Assembly (NCBI GenBank): GCA_028622995.1
Contig: JAJQJQ010000051.1
Coordinates: forward strand, 620,001-684,000
Length of the DNA stretch: 64,000 nucleotides
From: Panagrolaimus kolymaensis
Taxonomy: Eukaryota; Nematoda; Chromadorea; Rhabditida; Panagrolaimidae
Direction: 5' to 3'
Position 1 is the first letter of the stretch, and the number at the start of each line of letters is the position of its first letter. This document shows, piece by piece, positions 13,457 to 28,100 of this stretch. A program made the position numbers and the translations under genes. Below the pieces are notes generated by a model, which saw only the letters and a list, made by a program, of their open reading frames with translations, made no database searches and was not told the origin of the DNA.

Positions 13457-16296
13457 GTTTCGAAGCCATGACAAAAGTTTTTTTTTAAAACCATTATAGA
13501 AAATGGAAAAATAAAGCATCAATAAATAATAGAATTTTTGTCATCTTTTTTTTGATAAAAAATATTTGATCCTAATTTATTTCAGTCTCGAAGCCATGAC
13601 AAAAGTTTTTTTTTAAAACCATTCTCGAAAATGGAAAAATAAGAATAAAAAGCACCAATAAATAATAGAATTTTGGTCATCTTTTTTTTGATAAAAAATA
13701 TTTGATCCTAATTTATTTCAGTTTCGAAGACATGACAAAAGTTTTTTTTTAAAACCATTCTCGAAAATGGAAAAATAAGAATAAAAAGCACCAATAAATA
13801 ATAGAATTTTTGTCATCTTTTTTTTGATAAAAAATATTTGATCCTAATTTATTTCAATCTCGAAGCCGGGACAAAAGTTTTTTTTTAAAACCATTCTCGA
13901 AAATGGAAAAATAAGAATAAAAAGCACCAATAAATAATAGAATTTTGGTCATCTTTTTTTTGATAAAAAATATTTGATCCTAATTTATTTCAGTCTCGAA
14001 GCCATGACAAAAGTTTTTTTTTAAAACCATTCTCGAAAATGGAAAAATAAGAATAAAAAGCATCAATAAATAATAGAATTTTTGTCATCTTTTTTTTGAT
14101 AAAAAATATTTGATCCTAATTTATTTCAATCTCGAAGCCGGGACAAAAGTTTTTTTTTAAAACCATTCTCGAAAATGGAAAAATAAGAATAAAAAGCACC
14201 AATAAATAATAGAATTTTGGTCATCTTTTTTTTGATAAAAAATATTTGATCCTAATTTATTTCAGTCTCGAAGCCATGACAAAAGTTTTTTTTTAAAACC
14301 ATTCTCGAAAATGGAAAAATAAGAATAAAAAGCACCAATAAATAATAGAATTTTGGTCATCTTTTTTTTGATAAAAAATATTTGATCCTAATTTATTTCA
14401 GTTTCGAAGACATGACAAAAGTTTTTTTTTAAAACCATTCTCGAAAATGAAAAAATAAGAATAAAAAGCACCAATAAATAATAGAATTTTTGTCATCTTT
14501 TTTTTGATAAAAAATATTTGATCCTAATTTATTTCAATCTCGAAGCCGGGACAAAAGTTTTTTTTTAAAACCATTCTCGAAAATGGAAAAATAAGAATAA
14601 AAAGCACCAATAAATAATAGAATTTTGGTCATCTTTTTTTTGATAAAAAATATTTGATCCTAATTTATTTCAGTCTCGAAGCCATGACAAAAGTTTTTTT
14701 TTAAAACCATTCTCGAAAATGGAAAAATAAGAATAAAAAGCATCAATAAATAATAGAATTTTTGTCATCTTTTTTTTGATAAAAAATATTTGATCCTAAT
14801 TTATTTCAATCTCGAAGCCGGGACAAAAGTTTTTTTTTAAAACCATTCTCGAAAATGGAAAAATAAGAATAAAAAGCACCAATAAATAATAGAATTTTGG
14901 TCATCTTTTTTTTGATAAAAAATATTTGATCCTAATTTATTTCAGTCTCGAAGCCATGACAAAAGTTTTTTTTTAAAACCATTCTCGAAAATGGAAAAAT
15001 AAGAATAAAAAGCATCAATAAATAATAGAATTTTTGTCATCTTTTTTTTGATAAAAAATATTTGATCCTAATTTATTTCAGTCTCGAAGCCATGACAAAA
15101 GTTTTTTTTTAAAACCATTCTCGAAAATGGAAAAATAAGAATAAAAAGCACCAATAAATAATAGAATTTTGGTCATCTTTTTTTTGATAAAAAATATTTG
15201 ATCCTAATTTATTTCAGTCTCGAAGCCATGACAAAAGTTTTTTTTTAAAACCATTCTCGAAAATGGAAAAATAAGAATAAAAAGCATCAATAAATAATAG
15301 AATTTTTGTCATCTTTTTTTTGATAAAAAATATTTGATCCTAATTTATTTCAGTCTCGAAGCCATGACAAAAGTTTTTTTTTAAAACCATTCTCGAAAAT
15401 GGAAAAATAAGAATAAAAAGCACCAATAAATAATAGAATTTTGGTCATCTTTTTTTTGATAAAAAATATTTGATCCTAATTTATTTCAGTTTCGAAGCCA
15501 TGACAAAAGTTTTTTTTTAAAACCATTATAGAAAATGGAAAAATAAAGCATCAATAAATAATAGAATTTTTGTCATCTTTTTTTTGATAAAAAATATTTG
15601 ATCCTAATTTATTTCAGTCTCGAAGCCATGACAAAAGTTTTTTTTTAAAACCATTCTCGAAAATGGAAAAATAAGAATAAAAAGCACCAATAAATAATAG
15701 AATTTTGGTCATCTTTTTTTTGATAAAAAATATTTGATCCTAATTTATTTCAGTTTCGAAGACATGACAAAAGTTTTTTTTTAAAACCATTCTCGAAAAT
15801 GGAAAAATAAGAATAAAAAGCACCAATAAATAATAGAATTTTTGTCATCTTTTTTTTGATAAAAAATATTTGATCCTAATTTATTTCAATCTCGAAGCCG
15901 GGACAAAAGTTTTTTTTTAAAACCATTCTCGAAAATGGAAAAATAAGAATAAAAAGCACCAATAAATAATAGAATTTTGGTCATCTTTTTTTTGATAAAA
16001 AATATTTGATCCTAATTTATTTCAGTCTCGAAGCCATGACAAAAGTTTTTTTTTAAAACCATTCTCGAAAATGGAAAAATAAGAATAAAAAGCATCAATA
16101 AATAATAGAATTTTTGTCATCTTTTTTTTGATAAAAAATATTTGATCCTAATTTATTTCAATCTCGAAGCCGGGACAAAAGTTTTTTTTTAAAACCATTC
16201 TCGAAAATGGAAAAATAAGAATAAAAAGCACCAATAAATAATAGAATTTTGGTCATCTTTTTTTTGATAAAAAATATTTGATCCTAATTTATTTCA
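13457..16296 (+). repeat. Six-monomer block repeated at a 2032-bp step
   Basis: The 128-bp deletion monomer (ATTATAGAAAATGG followed by AATAAAGCATC) at 13457 and the five monomers after it (to 14264) have the same variant order as 15489-16296. The spacing of 2032 bp is 15 monomers minus the 8-bp deletion. After six monomers the patterns diverge. A third copy of the deletion monomer is at 4761. It and the three monomers before it (from 4353) match 13049-13584. Confidence 0.75.
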
Positions 16297-19200
16297 GTCT
16301 CGAAGCCATGACAAAAGTTTTTTTTTAAAACCATTCTCGAAAATGGAAAAATAAGAATAAAAAGCATCAATAAATAATAGAATTTTTGTCATCTTTTTTT
16401 TGATAAAAAATATTTGATCCTAATTTATTTCAGTCTCGAAGCCATGACAAAAGTTTTTTTTTAAAACCATTCTCGAAAATGGAAAAATAAGAATAAAAAG
16501 CATCAATAAATAATAGAATTTTTGTCATCTTTTTTTTGATAAAAAATATTTGATCCTAATTTATTTCAATCTCGAAGCCGGGACAAAAGTTTTTTTTTAA
16601 AACCATTCTCGAAAATGGAAAAATAAGAATAAAAAGCACCAATAAATAATAGAATTTTGGTCATCTTTTTTTTGATAAAAAATATTTGATCCTAATTTAT
16701 TTCAGTCTCGAAGCCATGACAAAAGTTTTTTTTTAAAACCATTCTCGAAAATGGAAAAATAAGAATAAAAAGCATCAATAAATAATAGAATTTTTGTCAT
16801 CTTTTTTTTGATAAAAAATATTTGATCCTAATTTATTTCAGTCTCGAAGCCATGACAAAAGTTTTTTTTTAAAACCATTCTCGAAAATGGAAAAATAAGA
16901 ATAAAAAGCACCAATAAATAATAGAATTTTGGTCATCTTTTTTTTGATAAAAAATATTTGATCCTAATTTATTTCAATCTCGAAGCCGGGACAAAAGTTT
17001 TTTTTTAAAACCATTCTCGAAAATGGAAAAATAAGAATAAAAAGCACCAATAAATAATAGAATTTTGGTCATCTTTTTTTTGATAAAAAATATTTGATCC
17101 TAATTTATTTCAGTCTCGAAGCCATGACAAAAGTTTTTTTTTAAAACCATTCTCGAAAATGGAAAAATAAGAATAAAAAGCATCAATAAATAATAGAATT
17201 TTTGTCATCTTTTTTTTGATAAAAAATATTTGATCCTAATTTATTTCAGTCTCGAAGCCATGACAAAAGTTTTTTTTTAAAACCATTCTCGAAAATGGAA
17301 AAATAAGAATAAAAAGCACCAATAAATAATAGAATTTTGGTCATCTTTTTTTTGATAAAAAATATTTGATCCTAATTTATTTCAGTCTCGAAGCCATGAC
17401 AAAAGTTTTTTTTTAAAACCATTCTCGAAAATGGAAAAATAAGAATAAAAAGCATCAATAAATAATAGAATTTTTGTCATCTTTTTTTTGATAAAAAATA
17501 TTTGATCCTAATTTATTTCAATCTCGAAGCCGGGACAAAAGTTTTTTTTTAAAACCATTCTCGAAAATGGAAAAATAAGAATAAAAAGCACCAATAAATA
17601 ATAGAATTTTGGTCATCTTTTTTTTGATAAAAAATATTTGATCCTAATTTATTTCAGTCTCGAAGCCATGACAAAAGTTTTTTTTTAAAACCATTCTCGA
17701 AAATGGAAAAATAAGAATAAAAAGCATCAATAAATAATAGAATTTTTGTCATCTTTTTTTTGATAAAAAATATTTGATCCTAATTTATTTCAGTCTCGAA
17801 GCCATGACAAAAGTTTTTTTTTAAAACCATTCTCGAAAATGGAAAAATAAGAATAAAAAGCACCAATAAATAATAGAATTTTGGTCATCTTTTTTTTGAT
17901 AAAAAATATTTGATCCTAATTTATTTCAATCTCGAAGCCGGGACAAAAGTTTTTTTTTAAAACCATTCTCGAAAATGGAAAAATAAGAATAAAAAGCACC
18001 AATAAATAATAGAATTTTGGTCATCTTTTTTTTGATAAAAAATATTTGATCCTAATTTATTTCAGTCTCGAAGCCATGACAAAAGTTTTTTTTTAAAACC
18101 ATTCTCGAAAATGGAAAAATAAGAATAAAAAGCATCAATAAATAATAGAATTTTTGTCATCTTTTTTTTGATAAAAAATATTTGATCCTAATTTATTTCA
18201 GTCTCGAAGCCATGACAAAAGTTTTTTTTTAAAACCATTCTCGAAAATGGAAAAATAAGAATAAAAAGAACCAATAAATAATAGAATTTTGGTCATCTTT
18301 TTTTTGATAAAAAATATTTGATCCTAATTTATTTCAGTCTCGAAGCCATGACAAAAGTTTTTTTTTAAAACCATTCTCGAAAATGGAAAAATAAGAATAA
18401 AAAGCACCAATAAATAATAGAATTTTGGTCATCTTTTTTTTGATAAAAAATATTTGATCCTAATTTATTTCAATCTCGAAGCCGGGACAAAAGTTTTTTT
18501 TTAAAACCATTCTCGAAAATGGAAAAATAAGAATAAAAAGCACCAATAAATAATAGAATTTTGGTCATCTTTTTTTTGATAAAAAATATTTGATCCTAAT
18601 TTATTTCAGTCTCGAAGCCATGACAAAAGTTTTTTTTTAAAACCATTCTCGAAAATGGAAAAATAAGAATAAAAAGCATCAATAAATAATAGAATTTTTG
18701 TCATCTTTTTTTTGATAAAAAATATTTGATCCTAATTTATTTCAGTCTCGAAGCCATGACAAAAGTTTTTTTTTAAAACCATTCTCGAAAATGGAAAAAT
18801 AAGAATAAAAAGCACCAATAAATAATAGAATTTTGGTCATCTTTTTTTTGATAAAAAATATTTGATCCTAATTTATTTCAGTCTCGAAGCCATGACAAAA
18901 GTTTTTTTTTAAAACCATTCTCGAAAATGGAAAAATAAGAATAAAAAGCATCAATAAATAATAGAATTTTTGTCATCTTTTTTTTGATAAAAAATATTTG
19001 ATCCTAATTTATTTCAATCTCGAAGCCGGGACAAAAGTTTTTTTTTAAAACCATTCTCGAAAATGGAAAAATAAGAATAAAAAGCACCAATAAATAATAG
19101 AATTTTGGTCATCTTTTTTTTGATAAAAAATATTTGATCCTAATTTATTTCAGTCTCGAAGCCATGACAAAAGTTTTTTTTTAAAACCATTCTCGAAAAT

Positions 19201-22200
19201 GGAAAAATAAGAATAAAAAGCACCAATAAATAATAGAATTTTGGTCATCTTTTTTTTGATAAAAAATATTTGATCCTAATTTATTTCAGTCTCGAAGCCA
19301 TGACAAAAGTTTTTTTTTAAAACCATTCTCGAAAATGGAAAAATAAGAATAAAAAGCACCAATAAATAATAGAATTTTGGTCATCTTTTTTTTGATAAAA
19401 AATATTTGATCCTAATTTATTTCAGTCTCGAAGCCATGACAAAAGTTTTTTTTTAAAACCATTCTCGAAAATGGAAAAATAAGAATAAAAAGCATCAATA
19501 AATAATAGAATTTTTGTCATCTTTTTTTTGATAAAAAATATTTGATCCTAATTTATTTCAATCTCGAAGCCGGGACAAAAGTTTTTTTTTAAAACCATTC
19601 TCGAAAATGGAAAAATAAGAATAAAAAGCATCAATAAATAATAGAATTTTTGTCATCTTTTTTTTGATAAAAAATATTTGATCCTAATTTATTTCAGTCT
19701 CGAAGCCATGACAAAAGTTTTTTTTTAAAACCATTCTCGAAAATGGAAAAATAAGAATAAAAAGCACCAATAAATAATAGAATTTTGGTCATCTTTTTTT
19801 TGATAAAAAATATTTGATCCTAATTTATTTCAATCTCGAAGCCGGGACAAAAGTTTTTTTTTAAAACCATTCTCGAAAATGGAAAAATAAGAATAAAAAG
19901 CACCAATAAATAATAGAATTTTGGTCATCTTTTTTTTGATAAAAAATATTTGATCCTAATTTATTTCAGTCTCGAAGCCATGACAAAAGTTTTTTTTTAA
20001 AACCATTCTCGAAAATGGAAAAATAAGAATAAAAAGCATCAATAAATAATAGAATTTTTGTCATCTTTTTTTTGATAAAAAATATTTGATCCTAATTTAT
20101 TTCAGTCTCGAAGCCATGACAAAAGTTTTTTTTTAAAACCATTCTCGAAAATGGAAAAATAAGAATAAAAAGCACCAATAAATAATAGAATTTTGGTCAT
20201 CTTTTTTTTGATAAAAAATATTTGATCCTAATTTATTTCAATCTCGAAGCCGGGACAAAAGTTTTTTTTTAAAACCATTCTCGAAAATGGAAAAATAAGA
20301 ATAAAAAGCACCAATAAATAATAGAATTTTGGTCATCTTTTTTTTGATAAAAAATATTTGATCCTAATTTATTTCAGTCTCGAAGCCATGACAAAAGTTT
20401 TTTTTTAAAACCATTCTCGAAAATGGAAAAATAAGAATAAAAAGCATCAATAAATAATAGAATTTTTGTCATCTTTTTTTTGATAAAAAATATTTGATCC
20501 TAATTTATTTCAGTCTCGAAGCCATGACAAAAGTTTTTTTTTAAAACCATTCTCGAAAATGGAAAAATAAGAATAAAAAGCACCAATAAATAATAGAATT
20601 TTGGTCATCTTTTTTTTGATAAAAAATATTTGATCCTAATTTATTTCAGTCTCGAAGCCATGACAAAAGTTTTTTTTTAAAACCATTCTCGAAAATGGAA
20701 AAATAAGAATAAAAAGCATCAATAAATAATAGAATTTTTGTCATCTTTTTTTTGATAAAAAATATTTGATCCTAATTTATTTCAATCTCGAAGCCGGGAC
20801 AAAAGTTTTTTTTTAAAACCATTCTCGAAAATGGAAAAATAAGAATAAAAAGCACCAATAAATAATAGAATTTTGGTCATCTTTTTTTTGATAAAAAATA
20901 TTTGATCCTAATTTATTTCAGTCTCGAAGCCATGACAAAAGTTTTTTTTTAAAACCATTCTCGAAAATGGAAAAATAAGAATAAAAAGCATCAATAAATA
21001 ATAGAATTTTTGTCATCTTTTTTTTGATAAAAAATATTTGATCCTAATTTATTTCAGTCTCGAAGCCATGACAAAAGTTTTTTTTTAAAACCATTCTCGA
21101 AAATGGAAAAATAAGAATAAAAAGCACCAATAAATAATAGAATTTTGGTCATCTTTTTTTTGATAAAAAATATTTGATCCTAATTTATTTCAGTCTCGAA
21201 GCCATGACAAAAGTTTTTTTTTAAAACCATTCTCGAAAATGGAAAAATAAGAATAAAAAGCACCAATAAATAATAGAATTTTGGTCATCTTTTTTTTGAT
21301 AAAAAATATTTGATCCTAATTTATTTCAGTCTCGAAGCCATGACAAAAGTTTTTTTTTAAAACCATTCTCGAAAATGGAAAAATAAGAATAAAAAGCATC
21401 AATAAATAATAGAATTTTTGTCATCTTTTTTTTGATAAAAAATATTTGATCCTAATTTATTTCAATCTCGAAGCCGGGACAAAAGTTTTTTTTTAAAACC
21501 ATTCTCGAAAATGGAAAAATAAGAATAAAAAGCATCAATAAATAATAGAATTTTTGTCATCTTTTTTTTGATAAAAAATATTTGATCCTAATTTATTTCA
21601 GTCTCGAAGCCATGACAAAAGTTTTTTTTTAAAACCATTCTCGAAAATGGAAAAATAAGAATAAAAAGCACCAATAAATAATAGAATTTTGGTCATCTTT
21701 TTTTTGATAAAAAATATTTGATCCTAATTTATTTCAGTCTCGAAGCCATGACAAAAGTTTTTTTTTAAAACCATTCTCGAAAATGGAAAAATAAGAATAA
21801 AAAGCATCAATAAATAATAGAATTTTTGTCATCTTTTTTTTGATAAAAAATATTTGATCCTAATTTATTTCAGTCTCGAAGCCATGACAAAAGTTTTTTT
21901 TTAAAACCATTCTCGAAAATGGAAAAATAAGAATAAAAAGCACCAATAAATAATAGAATTTTGGTCATCTTTTTTTTGATAAAAAATATTTGATCCTAAT
22001 TTATTTCAATCTCGAAGCCGGGACAAAAGTTTTTTTTTAAAACCATTCTCGAAAATGGAAAAATAAGAATAAAAAGCATCAATAAATAATAGAATTTTTG
22101 TCATCTTTTTTTTGATAAAAAATATTTGATCCTAATTTATTTCAGTCTCGAAGCCATGACAAAAGTTTTTTTTTAAAACCATTCTCGAAAATGGAAAAAT

Positions 22201-25135
22201 AAGAATAAAAAGCACCAATAAATAATAGAATTTTGGTCATCTTTTTTTTGATAAAAAATATTTGATCCTAATTTATTTCAGTCTCGAAGCCATGACAAAA
22301 GTTTTTTTTTAAAACCATTCTCGAAAATGGAAAAATAAGAATAAAAAGCACCAATAAATAATAGAATTTTGGTCATCTTTTTTTTGATAAAAAATATTTG
22401 ATCCTAATTTATTTCAGTCTCGAAGCCATGACAAAAGTTTTTTTTTAAAACCATTCTCGAAAATGGAAAAATAAGAATAAAAAGCATCAATAAATAATAG
22501 AATTTTTGTCATCTTTTTTTTGATAAAAAATATTTGATCCTAATTTATTTCAGTCTCGAAGCCATGACAAAAGTTTTTTTTTAAAACCATTCTCGAAAAT
22601 GGAAAAATAAGAATAAAAAGCATCAATAAATAATAGAATTTTTGTCATCTTTTTTTTGATAAAAAATATTTGATCCTAATTTATTTCAGTCTCGAAGCCA
22701 TGACAAAAGTTTTTTTTTAAAACCATTCTCGAAAATGGAAAAATAAGAATAAAAAGCACCAATAAATAATAGAATTTTGGTCATCTTTTTTTTGATAAAA
22801 AATATTTGATCCTAATTTATTTCAATCTCGAAGCCGGGACAAAAGTTTTTTTTTAAAACCATTCTCGAAAATGGAAAAATAAGAATAAAAAGCATCAATA
22901 AATAATAGAATTTTTGTCATCTTTTTTTTGATAAAAAATATTTGATCCTAATTTATTTCAATCTCGAAGCCGGGACAAAAGTTTTTTTTTAAAACCATTC
23001 TCGAAAATGGAAAAATAAGAATAAAAAGCATCAATAAATAATAGAATTTTTGTCATCTTTTTTTTGATAAAAAATATTTGATCCTAATTTATTTCAGTCT
23101 CGAAGCCATGACAAAAGTTTTTTTTTAAAACCATTCTCGAAAATGGAAAAATAAGAATAAAAAGCATCAATAAATAATAGAATTTTTGTCATCTTTTTTT
23201 TGATAAAAAATATTTGATCCTAATTTATTTCAGTCTCGAAGCCATGACAAAAGTTTTTTTTTAAAACCATTCTCGAAAATGGAAAAATAAGAATAAAAAG
23301 CACCAATAAATAATAGAATTTTGGTCATCTTTTTTTTGATAAAAAATATTTGATCCTAATTTATTTCAGTCTCGAAGCCATGACAAAAGTTTTTTTTTAA
23401 AACCATTCTCGAAAATGGAAAAATAAGAATAAAAAGCACCAATAAATAATAGAATTTTGGTCATCTTTTTTTTGATAAAAAATATTTGATCCTAATTTAT
23501 TTCAGTCTCGAAGCCATGACAAAAGTTTTTTTTTAAAACCATTCTCGAAAATGGAAAAATAAGAATAAAAAGCATCAATAAATAATAGAATTTTTGTCAT
23601 CTTTTTTTTGATAAAAAATATTTGATCCTAATTTATTTCAATCTCGAAGCCGGGACAAAAGTTTTTTTTTAAAACCATTCTCGAAAATGGAAAAATAAGA
23701 ATAAAAAGCACCAATAAATAATAGAATTTTGGTCATCTTTTTTTTGATAAAAAATATTTGATCCTAATTTATTTCAGTCTCGAAGCCATGACAAAAGTTT
23801 TTTTTTAAAACCATTCTCGAAAATGGAAAAATAAGAATAAAAAGCATCAATAAATAATAGAATTTTTGTCATCTTTTTTTTGATAAAAAATATTTGATCC
23901 TAATTTATTTCAGTCTCGAAGCCATGACAAAAGTTTTTTTTTAAAACCATTCTCGAAAATGGAAAAATAAGAATAAAAAGCATCAATAAATAATAGAATT
24001 TTTGTCATCTTTTTTTTGATAAAAAATATTTGATCCTAATTTATTTCAGTCTCGAAGCCATGACAAAAGTTTTTTTTTAAAACCATTCTCGAAAATGGAA
24101 AAATAAGAATAAAAAGCACCAATAAATAATAGAATTTTGGTCATCTTTTTTTTGATAAAAAATATTTGATCCTAATTTATTTCAATCTCGAAGCCGGGAC
24201 AAAAGTTTTTTTTTAAAACCATTCTCGAAAATGGAAAAATAAGAATAAAAAGCATCAATAAATAATAGAATTTTTGTCATCTTTTTTTTGATAAAAAATA
24301 TTTGATCCTAATTTATTTCAGTCTCGAAGCCATGACAAAAGTTTTTTTTTAAAACCATTCTCGTAAATGGAAAAATAAGAATAAAAAGCATCAATAAATA
24401 ATAGAATTTTTGTCATCTTTTTTTTGATAAAAAATATTTGATCCTAATTTATTTCAGTCTCGAAGCCATGACAAAAGTTTTTTTTTAAAACCATTCTCGA
24501 AAATGGAAAAATAAGAATAAAAAGCACCAATAAATAATAGAATTTTGGTCATCTTTTTTTTGATAAAAAATATTTGATCCTAATTTATTTCAATCTCGAA
24601 GCCGGGACAAAAGTTTTTTTTTAAAACTATTCTCGAAAATGGAAAAATAAGAATAAAAAGCACCAATAAATAATAGAATTTTTGTCATCTTTTTTTTGAT
24701 AAAAAATATTTGATCCTAATTTATTTCAATCTCGAAGCCGGGACAAAAGTTTTTTTTAAAACCATTCTCGAAAATGGAAAAATAAGAATAAAAAGCACCA
24801 ATAAATAATAGAATTTTTGTCATCTTTTTTTTGATAAAAAATATTTGATCCTAATTTATTTCAGTCTCGAAGCCATGACAAAAGTTTTTTTTTAAAACCA
24901 TTCTCGAAAATGGAAAAATAAGAATAAAAAGCACCAATAAATAATAGAATTTTGGTCATCTTTTTTTTGATAAAAAATATTTGATCCTAATTTATTTCAA
25001 TCTCGAAGCCGGGACAAAAGTTTTTTTTTAAAACCATTCTCGAAAATGGAAAAATAAGAATAAAAAGCATCAATAAATAATAGAATTTTTGTCATCTTTT
25101 TTTTGATAAAAAATATTTGATCCTAATTTATTTCA

Positions 25136-28100
25136 GTCTCGAAGCCATGACAAAAGTTTTTTTTTAAAACCATTCTCGAAAATGGAAAAATAAGAATAAA
25201 AAGCACCAATAAATAATAGAATTTTGGTCATCTTTTTTTTGATAAAAAATATTTGATCCTAATTTATTTCAATCTCGAAGCCGGGACAAAAGTTTTTTTT
25301 TAAAACTATTCTCGAAAATGGAAAAATAAGAATAAAAAGCACCAATAAATAATAGAATTTTTGTCATCTTTTTTTTGATAAAAAATATTTGATCCTAATT
25401 TATTTCAATCTCGAAGCCGGGACAAAAGTTTTTTTTAAAACCATTCTCGAAAATGGAAAAATAAGAATAAAAAGCACCAATAAATAATAGAATTTTTGTC
25501 ATCTTTTTTTTGATAAAAAATATTTGATCCTAATTTATTTCAGTCTCGAAGCCATGACAAAAGTTTTTTTTTAAAACCATTCTCGAAAATGGAAAAATAA
25601 GAATAAAAAGCACCAATAAATAATAGAATTTTGGTCATCTTTTTTTTGATAAAAAATATTTGATCCTAATTTATTTCAATCTCGAAGCCGGGACAAAAGT
25701 TTTTTTTTAAAACCATTCTCGAAAATGGAAAAATAAGAATAAAAAGCACCAATAAATAATAGAATTTTTGTCATCTTTTTTTTGATAAAAAATATTTGAT
25801 CCTAATTTATTTCAATCTCGAAGCCGGGACAAAAGTTTTTTTTAAAACCATTCTCGAAAATGGAAAAATAAGAATAAAAAGCACCAATAAATAATAGAAT
25901 TTTGGTCATCTTTTTTTTGATAAAAAATATTTGATCCTAATTTATTTCAGTCTCGAAGCCATGACAAAAGTTTTTTTTTAAAACCATTCTCGAAAATGGA
26001 AAAATAAGAATAAAAAGCATCAATAAATAATAGAATTTTTGTCATCTTTTTTTTGATAAAAAATATTTGATCCTAATTTATTTCAGTCTCGAAGCCATGA
26101 CAAAAGTTTTTTTTTAAAACCATTCTCGAAAATGGAAAAATAAGAATAAAAAGCACCAATAAATAATAGAATTTTTGTCATCTTTTTTTTGATAAAAAAT
26201 ATTTGATCCTAATTTATTTCAATCTCGAAGCCGGGACAAAAGTTTTTTTTTAAAACCATTCTCGAAAATGGAAAAATAAGAATAAAAAGCATCAATAAAT
26301 AATAGAATTTTTGTCATCTTTTTTTTGATAAAAAATATTTGATCCTAATTTATTTCAGTCTCGAAGCCATGACAAAAGTTTTTTTTTAAAACCATTCTCG
26401 AAAATGGAAAAATAAGAATAAAAAGCATCAATAAATAATAGAATTTTTGTCATCTTTTTTTTGATAAAAAATATTTGATCCTAATTTATTTCAGTCTCGA
26501 AGCCATGACAAAAGTTTTTTTTTAAAACCATTCTCGAAAATGGAAAAATAAGAATAAAAAGCACCAATAAATAATAGAATTTTGGTCATCTTTTTTTTGA
26601 TAAAAAATATTTGATCCTAATTTATTTCAATCTCGAAGCCGGGACAAAAGTTTTTTTTTAAAACCATTCTCGAAAATGGAAAAATAAGAATAAAAAGCAT
26701 CAATAAATAATAGAATTTTTGTCATCTTTTTTTTGATAAAAAATATTTGATCCTAATTTATTTCAGTCTCGAAGCCATGACAAAAGTTTTTTTTTAAAAC
26801 CATTCTCGAAAATGGAAAAATAAGAATAAAAAGCACCAATAAATAATAGAATTTTGGTCATCTTTTTTTTGATAAAAAATATTTGATCCTAATTTATTTC
26901 AATCTCGAAGCCGGGACAAAAGTTTTTTTTTAAAACCATTCTCGAAAATGGAAAAATAAGAATAAAAAGCATCAATAAATAATAGAATTTTTGTCATCTT
27001 TTTTTTGATAAAAAATATTTGATCCTAATTTATTTCAGTCTCGAAGCCATGACAAAAGTTTTTTTTTAAAACCATTCTCGTAAATGGAAAAATAAGAATA
27101 AAAAGCATCAATAAATAATAGAATTTTTGTCATCTTTTTTTTGATAAAAAATATTTGATCCTAATTTATTTCAGTCTCGAAGCCATGACAAAAGTTTTTT
27201 TTTAAAACCATTCTCGAAAATGGAAAAATAAGAATAAAAAGCACCAATAAATAATAGAATTTTGGTCATCTTTTTTTTGATAAAAAATATTTGATCCTAA
27301 TTTATTTCAATCTCGAAGCCGGGACAAAAGTTTTTTTTTAAAACTATTCTCGAAAATGGAAAAATAAGAATAAAAAGCACCAATAAATAATAGAATTTTT
27401 GTCATCTTTTTTTTGATAAAAAATATTTGATCCTAATTTATTTCAATCTCGAAGCCGGGACAAAAGTTTTTTTTAAAACCATTCTCGAAAATGGAAAAAT
27501 AAGAATAAAAAGCACCAATAAATAATAGAATTTTTGTCATCTTTTTTTTGATAAAAAATATTTGATCCTAATTTATTTCAGTCTCGAAGCCATGACAAAA
27601 GTTTTTTTTTAAAACCATTCTCGAAAATGGAAAAATAAGAATAAAAAGCACCAATAAATAATAGAATTTTGGTCATCTTTTTTTTGATAAAAAATATTTG
27701 ATCCTAATTTATTTCAATCTCGAAGCCGGGACAAAAGTTTTTTTTTAAAACCATTCTCGAAAATGGAAAAATAAGAATAAAAAGCACCAATAAATAATAG
27801 AATTTTTGTCATCTTTTTTTTGATAAAAAATATTTGATCCTAATTTATTTCAATCTCGAAGCCGGGACAAAAGTTTTTTTTAAAACCATTCTCGAAAATG
27901 GAAAAATAAGAATAAAAAGCACCAATAAATAATAGAATTTTGGTCATCTTTTTTTTGATAAAAAATATTTGATCCTAATTTATTTCAGTCTCGAAGCCAT
28001 GACAAAAGTTTTTTTTTAAAACCATTCTCGAAAATGGAAAAATAAGAATAAAAAGCATCAATAAATAATAGAATTTTTGTCATCTTTTTTTTGATAAAAA

